A DNA stretch of 64,000 nucleotides from Mesodorylaimus sp. YZB2_4. Lineage: Eukaryota; Nematoda; Enoplea; Dorylaimida; Dorylaimidae. Made by a program: the position numbers and the translations under genes. Shown here in pieces: positions 1 to 10,504 of this stretch. The stretch is taken from positions 124,001 to 188,000 of the forward strand of contig JASANH010000419.1 of NCBI GenBank assembly GCA_030248295.1, written 5' to 3'. Below the pieces are notes generated by a model. That model did not search any database and was not told the DNA's origin. It saw only the letters and a list, made by a program, of their open reading frames with translations. Positions within the stretch are counted from its first letter, which is position 1; every line of letters starts with the position of its first letter.

Positions 1-960
1 CCGGATGTTTCACAAAGTACACGAGTGGTAAGCACTCCTTTTCCAATGCAGGATAATTCTTCTCGGCTTTTGTCAAAGCTTTGGACGCACACGCGATAAC
101 ACGCATGAAAGAACCTATCACCTGATACAACACTGCACCCATACCCACATTAGAGGCGTCCTTCTGCAAGACAAACGACTGCTTGAAGTCTGGGAAACTC
201 AAGATTAGTTTCGAAATCAACGTTTCCTTCGAAGCTTGACAAACGGCAAGCTTCCTTCTAGCTTCGTGACAAACGCTACTCCAAACGAATTGCTGATCGT
301 TGCGTTATAACTTTTACAAGAGCATCGCAATCTGAGCAAAATGATGAATAAAATTCTGATAGAAATTGCACATGCCCAAAAACCTCCATACGTCCTTCAC
401 GTTCTTTGGACACGAAAAACTTTTGACAGGTGTGATCTTAGCAGCATCATAGTGAATACCGTCCTTCGACACAACATGGCCAAAAAAAGGAGCCCTTGGC
501 CTACCAAAGAAACACTTCGACATTTTGACTTCTAAAAAAGCTCGCTGCAACCGCTTAAACACGTGCCGAATGTGAACCAAATGCTCATCAAAGGTCCCAC
601 TGAAGATGAGAATGTCATCGATGTAAATGAGACACTCGTGCCGCTGCAATCCTGACAAAACAACTCCCAACAATCTTTGACAAGTCGCGCCCGCGTCCAC
701 CAATCCAAAAAGAATTACTGTAAATTCGTACTGACCGCCAGGCGCCGGAAACGGTGTCAAGTCATGAGACTCTGGGCTCAAGGGCACGTGCCAATACCCC
801 CTCTGCAGATCCCAAGTCGTGAGATACTGTGCACCACCCAGCGCATCGAGCGCTTCATCAACCCTTGGCATGGGGTGTGAATCCTTCTTCATCACTGCAT
901 GCAAAGCGCCAAAATCAACGCGAATCCTAGTACTAAAAAAATGCTCACTTTTTATCAGAT
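1..960 (-). pseudogene. Ty3/Gypsy reverse transcriptase-RNase H fragment
   Basis: On the minus strand an open frame from about 960 to 317 encodes the fingers-palm part of a Gypsy-type reverse transcriptase. Visible motifs are MPRVDEALDALGGA, WDLQRGYWHVPL, the catalytic YIDDIL box and FLGMCNFYQNFI. The same frame continues to position 1 after two TAA stops (about 305 and 314) as an RNase H domain, with FVLQKDASNVGMGAVLYQ and KALTKAEKNYPALEKECL. No gag, protease, integrase or LTRs are visible, and the N-terminal part of RT is missing. The copy is dead. The part from 557 outward is duplicated in the right arm. Confidence 0.9.
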
Positions 961-1239
961 GTATCAGGTTTCGACACAAGTGATGATTTATTTCTTTCAT
1001 ACGTTTCTCTATACATTCTCATGCCAAAGAATTTGGCAAGATTCAATCATGCTAAGACTTCGTGCCGATAAACTGAAAGGAATAAGCATAAAACTCTTCT
1101 TTATAGATGCTTGCCGGGAAATTTGGCTGTGGACAAGATCATGGCGAGACTTAATAGAAATTTGCCGTGATAGCTTAAACTTACGAGTGCGGTTGCGCAA
1201 TCGTATTGCCTGATATAGTCCCAACAATTAATGGATTAT

Positions 1240-1768
1240 AGAGCAATTCTGGTAAGCACGAAGGTGATCTGGATAATTTGAAAGTGATGGCATCATCGAA
1301 GCACTTGCGAAGCAATGTACCCTTCTGCGATTAGTTTTTTCCCCATTTGCAACGCGTACAGAGTACAATTAGGTAATTTCTAAAAAGCTGCTGTATTTAG
1401 AACTTTTCGCGTTGCTCACTTGTTCAACTTGCTTGGCGGCGTGTCAAGGGCAGATAGTCGTGAAGCAGGCTTAAGCGAGGATTGATGGACGTGCTTTCAA
1501 CTAGCTGTTTCTGCTTGGTGATTTTCGCACGCACCGGCTAATACTAACACTCTGACACATTAAACGATCGAATACAAAGTATATATCCCTGCCATTTTGG
1601 CATTCGCCAAGGTTACCGCAATTTGCTGTTTTTGTCTTCGTCTTACTTGTTAGCAATGTCAGCGGCTAGCAGGCCAAGCTTTTCGGGATGGACACTTCTC
1701 AATGCACCTGCGCACTTACTTCATGCACCTAACGAGGCCTTTATCACAATTCAAACCAGATGCTTGAA
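1240..1768. repeat. inner inverted repeat flanking receptor, left arm, copy 1
   Basis: About 530 bp that match, in inverted orientation, 4087-4622 on the other side of the receptor gene. Shared stretches include GGCATCATCGAAGCACTTGCG, AACGCGTACAGAGTACAAT, AAAGTATATATCCCTGCCATTTTGG and the segment ending near GGCCTTTATCACAATTCAA. Together the pair brackets a 3.4-kb unit containing one intact receptor gene. Copies within the pair are visibly more diverged from each other than the two large arms are. Confidence 0.85.
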
Positions 1769-2019
1769 ATATTTGAAAAGTGGACGCTCCCTATACGCAA
1801 TGGACCCTTGAAGTAGGGTGAACGTCATGTATAATGGCCCCAATATAAGCGATGTGTTTATGAATTGGTTGGGAGCTTCTGCGAAAAGAATGTCGTGCTG
1901 CACTTTTACCTGCAGGGCTTGGAGATTGCAATAGATTAGGAACAGTTAGATTATACCTTGGGCTTAAAGCTGAAGTGGGCTTCATAACAAAGCAAATTCT
2001 TAAAAAAAGTATTTTCTAA

Positions 2020-2260
2020 AGCGTTCCTCCGGGGTTCAATGCCCAGTGACGGAGGTTGGCTTTTAACCATACTTCCTCGCTAACCTTGCAAGCTAGGCTG
2101 CAAGTGACTCACTCGGACCCGTCGAGAAAGCCTGCTGCGCGTGCTAATCCACCTCCTCCCATTTGCACCTCATACAGCCTCGCCTATCGTAAGAAGGTTT
2201 GACTGCTGGCCAGCTGTCGGCAGAACAGGCCAAAAAACTGCAAAGAACCACTTGTTTCGG
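2020..2260 (+). repeat. tRNA-derived SINE-like fragment
   Basis: Contains a polymerase III B-box-like GGGGTTCAATGCCCAGTGACGG and a 3' part (TTTGACTGCTGGCCAGCTGTCGGCAGAACAGGC) that resembles the tails at 15290-15340 and, inverted, 39190-39270. A second copy lies in the right arm at about 10010-10245 on the minus strand. Family membership is inferred from shared short blocks, not an alignment. Confidence 0.5.
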
Positions 2261-2359
2261 CGATCCACACTGCCACTTACAATCATGATTTTCAGCTCCA
2301 GTAATAATTTTTAAAAATTCAAATAGGGTATTACCCACAAAACACTCCGTTCCAAGGTT

Positions 2360-3358
2360 TTATTTCAATCCATCCCTGATAACCTGTCGAAACGACTTGC
2401 TCACTGCAAACATAACATAAAAATCTGAAGCGTTGATGAAAGATATCTCAATATTCCTAAAAGCTAGTATAAGAGTATTTTCTAAGCATGTCACAAATCC
2501 AGGTCTGTAAGATAAAGCTGTGTGCACGATCATAATTATAATTTCGTTCGCAGCCTTCACTATGTCGTAGACAACCAAGGCGAGAACGGTTTTCTCACCT
2601 TTTTTCCTTTGCTTACTTTGAGCACTGGTGTTGTCTATCCCACTCATATTTCCCACTTGAATCAGACTTTTTCTATAGAAAAAAATCAAGCAAATACCGC
2701 TACATGCTATACCAGTTATCTGGGCAACCCACAGCGCACTGCGTATAGCCTGCAACACGGTGGGTACCTTGCTCGTCTGGAATGATATATCGCCCACCAG
2801 CATGTACAAACCCCTGCTATCATCGCGCGCTACTGCAAGCAGGAAACAGGAAAATATGCTGGTCGATACTCCAGTGATTACGGAGAAGGCTATGACGCCG
2901 ATTTCCCACTGTTTCCTTCGAATGACTTTGTATTTGACTGGTCTCGCGATGGCGTATGTTCGATCGATGCACATGGCCAGGGATATCGAAATGGCCACCG
3001 TCGTCGTTGCATCGTACAACGCGATGGGTATGTGGGCTGAGAATTTCATCAGGTAAAAATTGCTGCGATACCATTCAGCTTTGAAAAAATTCCCAGAAGC
3101 TAACCATTGCAAGGTCACCAAATTGAGTATTGCTGCTGCAGTATCAATCGCTCGGGCCATAGTTTTGTACACTTGAAACGAATAGACGCTTCCATTACTC
3201 GTCTTGGATTGCTTGTAAAATGCAATAAAACATAAAGAATGACCAATGATATCGAGTACAAGGCATGCGGGCTTAATCAAGTAAGCGGCAATTCGACTCA
3301 GGCTCGTGATGGTTTGCTCGTATAAGATGGCCTGAATGAGGCAAGTGTCGTTTGACAT
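2360..3358 (-). CDS. rhodopsin-like 7TM receptor, copy 1
   Basis: Intronless 332-aa ORF. Seven hydrophobic segments fall near residues 23-48, 68-90, 104-130, 150-174, 203-228, 257-281 and 294-318. IDRTYAIARP at 131-140 sits in the DRY position at the end of TM3. INASDFYVMF (308-317) replaces NPxxY at the end of TM7, followed by a basic helix-8-like SKSFRQ. NDT at 3-5 is a possible N-glycosylation site. The third intracellular loop is basic (KQRKKGEK). The AATAAA signal overlaps the stop codon. This is an orphan class A-like receptor; ligand unknown. It differs from the right-arm copy at one visible residue (R22 against Q22). It sits inside an inverted-repeat unit, see 1240-1768 and 4087-4622. 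Confidence 0.85.
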   Translation of the reverse strand: MSNDTCLIQAILYEQTITSLSRIAAYLIKPACLVLDIIGHSLCFIAFYKQSKTSNGSVYSFQVYKTMARAIDTAAAILNLVTLQWLASGNFFKAEWYRSNFYLMKFSAHIPIALYDATTTVAISISLAMCIDRTYAIARPVKYKVIRRKQWEIGVIAFSVITGVSTSIFSCFLLAVARDDSRGLYMLVGDISFQTSKVPTVLQAIRSALWVAQITGIACSGICLIFFYRKSLIQVGNMSGIDNTSAQSKQRKKGEKTVLALVVYDIVKAANEIIIMIVHTALSYRPGFVTCLENTLILAFRNIEISFINASDFYVMFAVSKSFRQVIRDGLK

Positions 3359-3544
3359 GCTGCAGTGTTTGGTTTTTTCAAGAAACAGCTAACAAAATTA
3401 AAAGTACAGTACAAGTTTTACAAATTCGAATGTATGTATTATCTTGGCTCTATCACAAGTCCGCAACTCCGTGAAAAGCAAGTGCCCTGGACTCCGTCGG
3501 CAATGAAAGTAAAATGCTTTTTACGTATATCTAAAACGAACATG

Positions 3545-4138
3545 CGCTAAAACACTCCTTGAGATAGAATTACTGTAGAATCTTTGATTTCAATTGTACT
3601 GAAAGTCTCGTTAGGTCCATAGAGTAAGAATGAATGTCCTGTCGCCTTACCGCAGTGAAAGTGAAATCACCGACACAAGACAGAGACTGGCGATCAAATG
3701 ATGAAACAATTATAATATGGCCCAACGCACAGAATCAAACACGTGTGGACCGCTTGCAAGGGCTACTCAAAGATCTTATGACTGACCTGGAGCTCTTTTC
3801 CCGCTCATACTCTCACAAGTGCTCAGCATAAAACAAGGAGAACAGGATTGGGACAAAGATATGTTCCCACTAGAAAGGAAAATCTTACGAGAAAACAATC
3901 TTTCTTGACAGGTGCAGTAAAAAGTGTCTATCCCAAAGAGCTGGGCAGGTTTATGCACTCGACATTGCTGCAAACAAATATACTACATATACTACATGTA
4001 CAAACAATACTTCATGTTCAGCCGTTCATTTTGTCCGAATCTTGGTATTATTGTACACTAAAATACTCCTGAAGATAGAATTAAAACATCCGATTTCAAT
4101 TGTGATGAAAGCCTCGTTAGGTACATGAAGTAAGTATG
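3545..4138. repeat. degenerate direct repeats next to inner inverted repeat
   Basis: The block AATTGTACTGAAAGTCTCG at about 3590 recurs near 4098 as AATTGTGATGAAAGCCTCG with similar flanks, about 510 bp apart. The intervening stretch also contains a decayed version of the TCCGAATCTTGGTATTA block seen again at about 4300. Partial copies of the inverted repeat thus appear stacked in tandem between receptor and repeat. The same arrangement is mirrored in the right arm. Confidence 0.55.
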
Positions 4139-4622
4139 TGGGTGCATTGAGAAAGGTCCATCCCGAAAAGCTTGGCCTCTTAGCTCTCGACATTGTTAAC
4201 AACTAACGAAAAGACAAAGACAAAGACAGTAAGTCGCGGTAACCTTGGCGAATGCCAAAATGGCAGGGATATATACTTTGTATTCGACCGTTCAATGTGT
4301 CCGAGTGTTGGTATTAGCCAGGGCGTGCGAAAATCACGAAGCAGAAACGGCTAGTTGAAAGCAAGTCCATCAATCCTCGCTTAAGCCTGCTTCACGATTA
4401 TCTGCCCTCGACACGCCGCCAAGCAAATTGTAAAAGTGAGCAAAGCGAAAAGTTTTAAATATAGCAGCTTTTTAAAAATTTTCTTATTGTACTCTGTACG
4501 CGTTGCAAATGGGGAAAAAACTAATCGCAGAAGGGTACATTGCTTCGCAAGTGCTTCGATGATGCCATTACTTTCGAATTATCCAAATCATCTTCGTGCT
4601 CACCAGACTTGCTTTTGCTCAA
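4087..4622. repeat. inner inverted repeat flanking receptor, left arm, copy 2
   Basis: Inverted partner of 1240-1768, lying upstream of the receptor start. Homology may continue outward in weaker form to about 4712 through the TATA-containing block TATGGCTATAAAAACGC. That block is also found outside the other repeat at about 11460 in the right arm, after a stretch of about 420 bp absent on this side. Confidence 0.85.
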
Positions 4623-5149
4623 TAGAATAGCACAATGCGGGTATGGCTATAAAAACGCGTTGCTATTTTATCGTTATTACAATACTAATAAAAACTGCAT
4701 TTTTTTTCTTCAGGCAGTGACAATATCTTGCACGCTTTCGAATGCTCTTATTATTTTTGATGTCTCAGTGCAGAACAAAAAGTATACAATATACAAAAAT
4801 ATACAATACTTCAAAAAAACACGAAATGTGTACTGTATTTACACAATATAGGTGCATACACAATCTGGAAATTTGTGTATATTAGTTCACAATATACATA
4901 CACATTCAAATGGAGTATTTTTACTAGCCATGGCTGAAGCTCTAAGACTCCGATACTCGGTATAGTCAAGATTTGAACTAAACCAGCAATTCCCAAACCT
5001 CTGAATACACCACTGGCACAAGAGAGCTCTCACATCCTCATTACGAATGGCGACCTGGCATCATTTGCTTTTGGGAAGTATCAGTAAGAACCTTTGGCGC
5101 TATTGGAATCTTAGCTGCTTCTTGGTCTGTATCTGTGGGCCTACTGTAG

Positions 5150-5297
5150 CTTTGTCATGCCTATGATCGCCTGCTGTGGCAGGGAAGCGGGGCTGGCTGG
5201 CGGTTGAAAAATATAGTCAGCGGCTTGATTAGCGGATCAGTTAGTCCAGCTTTGATCGATGGGCAGCCCCGCTCCCTGCCACAGTAGGCCCATGGCA
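5150..5297. repeat. foldback hairpin element in spacer
   Basis: TGTGGCAGGGAAGCGGGGCTG at about 5174 is mirrored by CAGCCCCGCTCCCTGCCACA at about 5262, and GGGCCTACTGT just outside the left arm is mirrored by ACAGTAGGCCCA. The segment can fold on itself with a loop of about 70 nt. It looks like a small MITE or foldback element sitting exactly at the inner end of the large left arm. Confidence 0.7.
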
Positions 5298-5316
5298 ATT
5301 TTAAAAAAATGGCATT

Positions 5317-5568
5317 TTACTGGTTTTCGTGGTTTTTTATAGCTGCCCCAAGAGTGAAATACTGTAAAACCAACATTTCATAGTTACCTCTGAGCAAATC
5401 AGTCAATTCGATGATAATGTATTTTCCAAATCGATAGCGCCTGTGAATCTCATTTTCTGATAATTCGCTTAAGGGATCATGTAAATCTCGAAGTACTCGA
5501 ATCGATATTGGACGCTCGCTGTTATCACTATCATCCTCGAATAATTCGCGAATATACCAACAAGACAT
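5317..5568 (-). pseudogene. PIF/Harbinger (HARBI1-like) N-terminal fragment
   Basis: An 83-aa reading frame contains RDLHDPLSELSENEIHRRYRFGKYIIIELTDLLRG, which resembles the helical N-terminal region of HARBI1-type transposases (the usual pattern is an acidic start, then a (R/K)RYRF or KFRF motif). No DDE catalytic part follows. The fragment is unique to the spacer between the large arms. It differs from the second Harbinger relic at 13.4-14.1 kb, so it comes from another subfamily. Confidence 0.55.
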
Positions 5569-5744
5569 CTGAAATAAAACAGGAAACCTAACTTTTAAAT
5601 ATTGACGTCATCAAATTCGCTATTACTTAGGACCAAAAAAATATTACTTTTATTACCTCGCAAATTAAAGTGAATGCCGCGATAGAGGCTGCAGCGACAA
5701 GATTTCTAATAATAAGCCAGACAGAGTATAAAAAACCCTTCAAA

Positions 5745-5950
5745 CAAGGGCGCTTCTAGTGCGAAAATTAGGACTAAAGAGCGCTCCCAACCGCCCTTCT
5801 GCGGAAGTAATCATCAAAGTACACTTTCGACGGAAGTGAGCATTGTGCATGAGGCACAAATACGAAAGTAAGGTCGAAAGAGTACACTTTCTGCGAAAGC
5901 GCGCTTTCGGTCGAAAGTAAGCATTGTGCATTCGACCCCAGTATCCAGGG
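5745..5950. repeat. imperfect direct repeat
   Basis: GTACACTTTC followed by GCATTGTGCAT occurs twice (about 5820-5850 and 5886-5930), with the intervening GAAAG/CTTTC blocks in alternating orientation. A short, locally duplicated sequence; no gene seen here. Confidence 0.4.
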
Positions 5951-6189
5951 TCTTGTGGTACGGTTTCTGGCGCTGCCATATACTATCACGTCGACGCCCT
6001 TAAGCGTGTTAAAGCCTACTCATTTGTCCTTTGAAGATGCTTTCTTTACAAACTGTACAAAGACAAGATTTTGGAGGCGACCTTGCGATATGAGCTGCTC
6101 CATCTGTTGTTGCGCTGTGGAACTCTTCTTGTTAGGGGCCGACGATTACACTAGATTTGGTTACAAGGGATTTTTGGTTTGACTCACAG

Positions 6190-6720
6190 GGTTTATAGTC
6201 TATAATTGAGTGTTAGGATTGATAATTCAAAGCCTCTTTCTTTTATGAAAGTGAGAAAAATCCTGAAGCACCTTTTTTGATCTTTGGATTGAACTATCAG
6301 AAAAATCTCTTTCTGCTTTAGAAACATAAATGTTACACCAAATTTTCCCCTAAGAAGAGCGGTGTTATCGCTATCGGTTTTCGCAAAAAACCTATATCCA
6401 GCCCTCACTCGTTCAGGTATTACAGCTTCAAACGCTTGCGCACTAGGGTGTACAGTGAAATTTCATTTAGTTTCAATTCGAATTTCACCGCCAGCCTTTC
6501 GTGGATGCATACTACGTCAAGTGATCTCCGGAGATCCTGACGCATATGCACTTAAAAAGTATCTTTAAAGGAGCGCTCAAGAAAACATTTTTCATTAGAA
6601 CGCTATTCCAGAGTACGCCATGGAAGCGACCTCCCTACTGTTTGAAAGGACAGTATCAAAGGCTTGGAAGCATATCGCGAATTTCTATTAACTTTGGCAA
6701 TGCAGCAGTGAATTTTGATG
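6190..6720. repeat. sequence shared with downstream flank of receptor 3
   Basis: About 500 bp match 51540-51975 in the same orientation. Shared blocks include GATAATTCAAAGCCTCTTTC, CGCTCAAGAAAACA against ACACTAAAAAATAC, and TCACAAATTTCTATT against CGCGAATTTCTATT. At 52 kb this sequence lies about 200 bp downstream of an intact receptor gene; here the receptor is absent. The spacer therefore carries a relic of the same receptor-associated duplicon that lost its gene. Confidence 0.75.
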
Positions 6721-6849
6721 TCAACCAAAGTTTTGGCCAACTTTTGCTAAACTGAACTCTTCCAGCCCGCTGGTAAGACTGGATGTAGAATTTTGTTTTC
6801 GCGCGGCTGTGGTGGTGCGATAGTTGGGCATTCGTCTACCCGTATTGCA

Positions 6850-7100
6850 ATATAGTGAACGGCTGGGCTTCTTTAGGCCTGAACGAGCCCAGCCAGTTCA
6901 ATCCCTAGTGATGGAGTTCGGTTTGCGAACCATGAACCCTCGCTGGCCCTGGGCGACTTACCAGGTGCTCCGAGTGGGTAGATGGGAGCCAAACAAGGAG
7001 GCAATCTCGGCTGCCACACTGGCAGGGTTAAAAGCCCATCCACCATCGTCCAAGGATGTCGGTGTCCAGTCCAGGATCCTGAGCCTGAAGTACTCACAGA
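6850..7100 (+). repeat. tRNA-like SINE fragment
   Basis: AGTTCAATCCCTAGTGATGG is followed by TTCGGTTTGCGAACCATGAACCCTCGC, and the same pair of blocks recurs at 14995-15060. Both also share CCCATCCACCATCGTC further downstream. The copy ends close to the inner end of the right arm. Confidence 0.5.
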
Positions 7101-7795
7101 GCAGTTTAGACCTGTGGAAACTCAAGACCAGCTATCTGCAAATGCCTGCTAACCAAACTGGCCATTCGATATTCATCTCTCTCTCCGTGCCAACCCTGAC
7201 ACAGGAGAGGCGTACCCATTCTTGGAACCAACGCACCAATAAAGCAGAGTGCATAGGCCATGGGCCATGGATAGCCAATGCCCATACAGACCAAGAAGCA
7301 GCTAAGATTCCAATAGCGCCAAAGGTTCTTACTGATACTTCCCAAAAGCGAATGATGCCAGGTCGCCATTCGTAATGAGGATGTGAGACCTCTCTTGTGC
7401 CAGTGGTGTATTCAGAGGTTTGGGAATTGCTGGTTTAGTTCAAATCTTGACTATACCGAGTATCGGAGTCTTAGAGCTTCAGCCATGGCTAGTAAAAATA
7501 CTCGATTTGAATGTGTATGTATATTGTGAACTAATATACACAAATTTCCAGATTGTGTATGCACCTATATTGTGTAAATACAGTACACATTTCGTGTTTT
7601 TTTTGAAGTATTGTATATTTTTGTATATTGTATACTTTTTGTTCTGCCCTGAGACATCAAAAATAATAAGAGCATTCGAAAGCGTGCAAGATATTGTCAC
7701 TGCCTGAAGAAAAAAAATGCAGTTTTTATTAGTATTGTAATAACGATAAAATAGCAACGCGTTTTTATAGCCATACCCGCATTGTGCTATTCTAT

Positions 7796-8325
7796 TGAGC
7801 AAAAGCAAGTCTGGTGAGAAGATGATCTGGATAATTCGAAAGTAATGGCATCATCGAAGCACTTGCGAAGCAATGTACCCTTCTGCGATTAGTTTTTTCC
7901 CCATTTGCAACGCGTACAGAGTACAATAAGAAAATTTTTAAAAAGCTGCTATATTTAAAACTTTTCGCGTTGCTCACTTTTACAATTTGCTTGGCGGCGT
8001 GTCGAGGGCAGATAATCGTGAAGCAGGCTTAAGCGAGAATTGATGGACTTGCTTTCAACTAGCCGTTTCTGCTTCGTGATTTTCGCACGCCCTGGCTAAT
8101 ACCAACACTCGGACACATTGAACGGTCGAATACAAAGTATATATTCCTGCCATTTTGGCATTCGCCAAGGTTACCGCGACTTACTGTCTTTGTCTTTGTC
8201 TTATCGTTAGTTGTTAACAATGTCGAGAGCTAAGAGGCCAAGCTCTTCGGGATGGACCTTTCTCAATGCACCCACATACTTACTTCATGTACCTAACGAG
8301 GCTTTCATCACAATTGAAATCGGAT
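7796..8325. repeat. inner inverted repeat flanking receptor, right arm, copy 1
   Basis: Equivalent of 4087-4622 in the right arm, on the 5' side of the plus-strand receptor. It is inverted relative to 10505-11035 on the other side of the gene. Confidence 0.85.
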
Positions 8326-8911
8326 GTTTTAATTCTATCTTCGGGAGTATTTTAGTGTACAATAATACCAAGATTCGGACAAAATGAACGGCTGAACATG
8401 AAGTATTTCTTTTGTTTGCAGCAATGTCGAGTGCATAAACCTGCCCAGCTCTTTGGGATAGACACTTCTTACTGCACCTGTCAAGAAAGATTGTTTTCTC
8501 GTAAGATTTTCCTTTCTAGTGGGAACATATCTTTGTCCCAATCCTGTTCTCCTTGTTTTATGCTGAGCACTTGTGAGAGTATGAGCGGGAAAAGAGCTCC
8601 AGGTCAGTCATAAGATCTTTGAGTAGCCCTTGCAAGCGGTCCACACGTGTTTGATTCTGTGCGTTGGGCCATATTATAATTATTTCATCATTTGATCGCC
8701 AGTCTCTGTCTTGTGTGTTTTAGCGCATGTTCGTTTTAGATATACGTAAAAAGCATTTTACTTTCATTGCCGACGGAGTCCAGGGCACTTGCTTTTCACG
8801 GAGTTGCGGACTTGTGATAGAGCCAAGATAATACATACATTCGAATTTGTAAAACTTGTACTGTACTTTTAATTTTGTTAGCTGTTTCTTGAAAAAACCA
8901 AACACTGCAGC

Positions 8912-9910
8912 ATGTCAAACGACACTTGCCTCATTCAGGCCATCTTATACGAGCAAACCATCACGAGCCTGAGTCAAATTGCCGCTTACTTGATTAAGCC
9001 CGCATGCCTTGTACTCGATATCATTGGTCATTCTTTATGTTTCATTGCATTTTACAAGCAATCCAAGACGAGTAATGGAAGCGTCTATTCGTTTCAAGTG
9101 TACAAAACTATGGCCCGAGCGATTGATACTGCAGCAGCAATACTCAATTTGGTGACCTTGCAATGGTTAGCTTCTGGGAATTTTTTCAAAGCTGAATGGT
9201 ATCGCAGCAATTTTTACCTGATGAAATTCTCAGCCCACATACCCATCGCGTTGTACGATGCAACGACGACGGTGGCCATTTCGATATCCCTGGCCATGTG
9301 CATCGATCGAACATACGCCATCGCGAGACCAGTCAAATACAAAGTCATTCGAAGGAAACAGTGGGAAATCGGCGTCATAGCCTTCTCCGTAATCACTGGA
9401 GTATCGACCAGCATATTTTCCTGTTTCCTGCTTGCAGTAGCGCGCGATGATAGCAGGGGTTTGTACATGCTGGTGGGCGATATATCATTCCAGACGAGCA
9501 AGGTACCCACCGTGTTGCAGGCTATACGCAGTGCGCTGTGGGTTGCCCAGATAACTGGTATAGCATGTAGCGGTATTTGCTTGATTTTTTTCTATAGAAA
9601 AAGTCTGATTCAAGTGGGAAATATGAGTGGGATAGACAACACCAGTGCTCAAAGTAAGCAAAGGAAAAAAGGTGAGAAAACCGTTCTCGCCTTGGTTGTC
9701 TACGACATAGTGAAGGCTGCGAACGAAATTATAATTATGATCGTGCACACAGCTTTATCTTACAGACCTGGATTTGTGACATGCTTAGAAAATACTCTTA
9801 TACTAGCTTTTAGGAATATTGAGATATCTTTCATCAACGCTTCAGATTTTTATGTTATGTTTGCAGTGAGCAAGTCGTTTCGACAGGTTATCAGGGATGG
9901 ATTGAAATAA
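8912..9910 (+). CDS. rhodopsin-like 7TM receptor, copy 2
   Basis: Intact 332-aa single-exon gene, identical to the copy at 2360-3358 except Q for R at residue 22. It has the same seven membrane segments, IDRTYAI motif and INASDFYVMF in TM7, and the same AATAAA overlapping its stop codon. Near-identity over 332 codons while the flanks have indels points to recent duplication, gene conversion between arms, or selection. It is transcribed away from the centre of the palindrome, divergently from copy 1. Confidence 0.85.
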   Translation: MSNDTCLIQAILYEQTITSLSQIAAYLIKPACLVLDIIGHSLCFIAFYKQSKTSNGSVYSFQVYKTMARAIDTAAAILNLVTLQWLASGNFFKAEWYRSNFYLMKFSAHIPIALYDATTTVAISISLAMCIDRTYAIARPVKYKVIRRKQWEIGVIAFSVITGVSTSIFSCFLLAVARDDSRGLYMLVGDISFQTSKVPTVLQAIRSALWVAQITGIACSGICLIFFYRKSLIQVGNMSGIDNTSAQSKQRKKGEKTVLALVVYDIVKAANEIIIMIVHTALSYRPGFVTCLENTLILAFRNIEISFINASDFYVMFAVSKSFRQVIRDGLK

Positions 9911-10009
9911 AACCTTGGAACGGAGTGTTTTGTGGGTAATACCCTATTTGAATTTTTAAAAATTATTACTGGAGCTGAAAATCATGATTGTAAGTGGCAG
10001 TGTGGATCG

Positions 10010-10245
10010 CCGAAACAAGTGGTTCTTTGCAGTTTTTTGGCCTGTTCTGCCGACAGCTGGCCAGCAGTCAAACCTTCTTACGATAGGCGAGGCTGTGTGA
10101 GGTGGAAATGGGAGGAGGTGGATAAACACGCGCAGCAGGCTTTCTCGACGGGTCTGAGTGAGTCACTTGCAGCCTAGCTTGCAAGGTTAGCGAGGAAGTA
10201 TGGTTAAAAGCCAACCTCCGTCACTGGGCATTGAACCCCGGAGGA
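10010..10245 (-). repeat. tRNA-derived SINE-like fragment, right-arm copy
   Basis: Mirror of 2020-2260, present because it lies inside the duplicated arm. Confidence 0.5.
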
Positions 10246-10504
10246 ACGCTTTAGAAAATACTTTTTTTAAGAATTTGCTTTGTTGTGAAGCCCACTTCAG
10301 CTTTAAGCCCAAGGTATAATCTAACTGTTCCTAATCTATTGCAATCTCCAAGCCCTGCAGGTAAAAGTGCAGCACGACATTCTTTTCGCAGAAGCTCCCA
10401 ACCAATTCATAAACACATCGCTTATATTGGGGCCATTATACATGACGTTCACCCTACTTCAAGGGTCCATTGCGTATAGGGAGCGTCCACTTTTCAAATA
10501 TTTC

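Larger units (their letters stand above)
557..5132. repeat. left arm of 4.6-kb inverted duplication
   Basis: This arm reads on the minus strand as the plus strand of 7284-11904. Matching landmarks include the Gypsy RT fragment, the full 332-codon receptor gene, the inverted repeats around it and the short TATA-containing sequence near 4640. The arms differ by scattered substitutions and indels. One indel is a gap of about 230 bp at about 955, where the right arm has extra sequence at 11306-11530. The outer limit is the shared AAACACGTGCC inside the RT; the inner limit is the shared CTTGGTCTGTAT. Divergence of a few percent by eye argues for a real genomic duplication, not a fresh amplification chimera. 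Confidence 0.93.

Noticed and set aside
2820-3074. Frames antisense to the receptor genes (also 9196-9450, 52629-53042)
   Set aside because: They are shadows of the receptor coding strand, conserved only because the receptor is conserved.
6824-7375. 183-codon plus-strand frame in the spacer
   Set aside because: It overlaps a tRNA-like SINE and the inner end of the palindrome arm and shows no domain.
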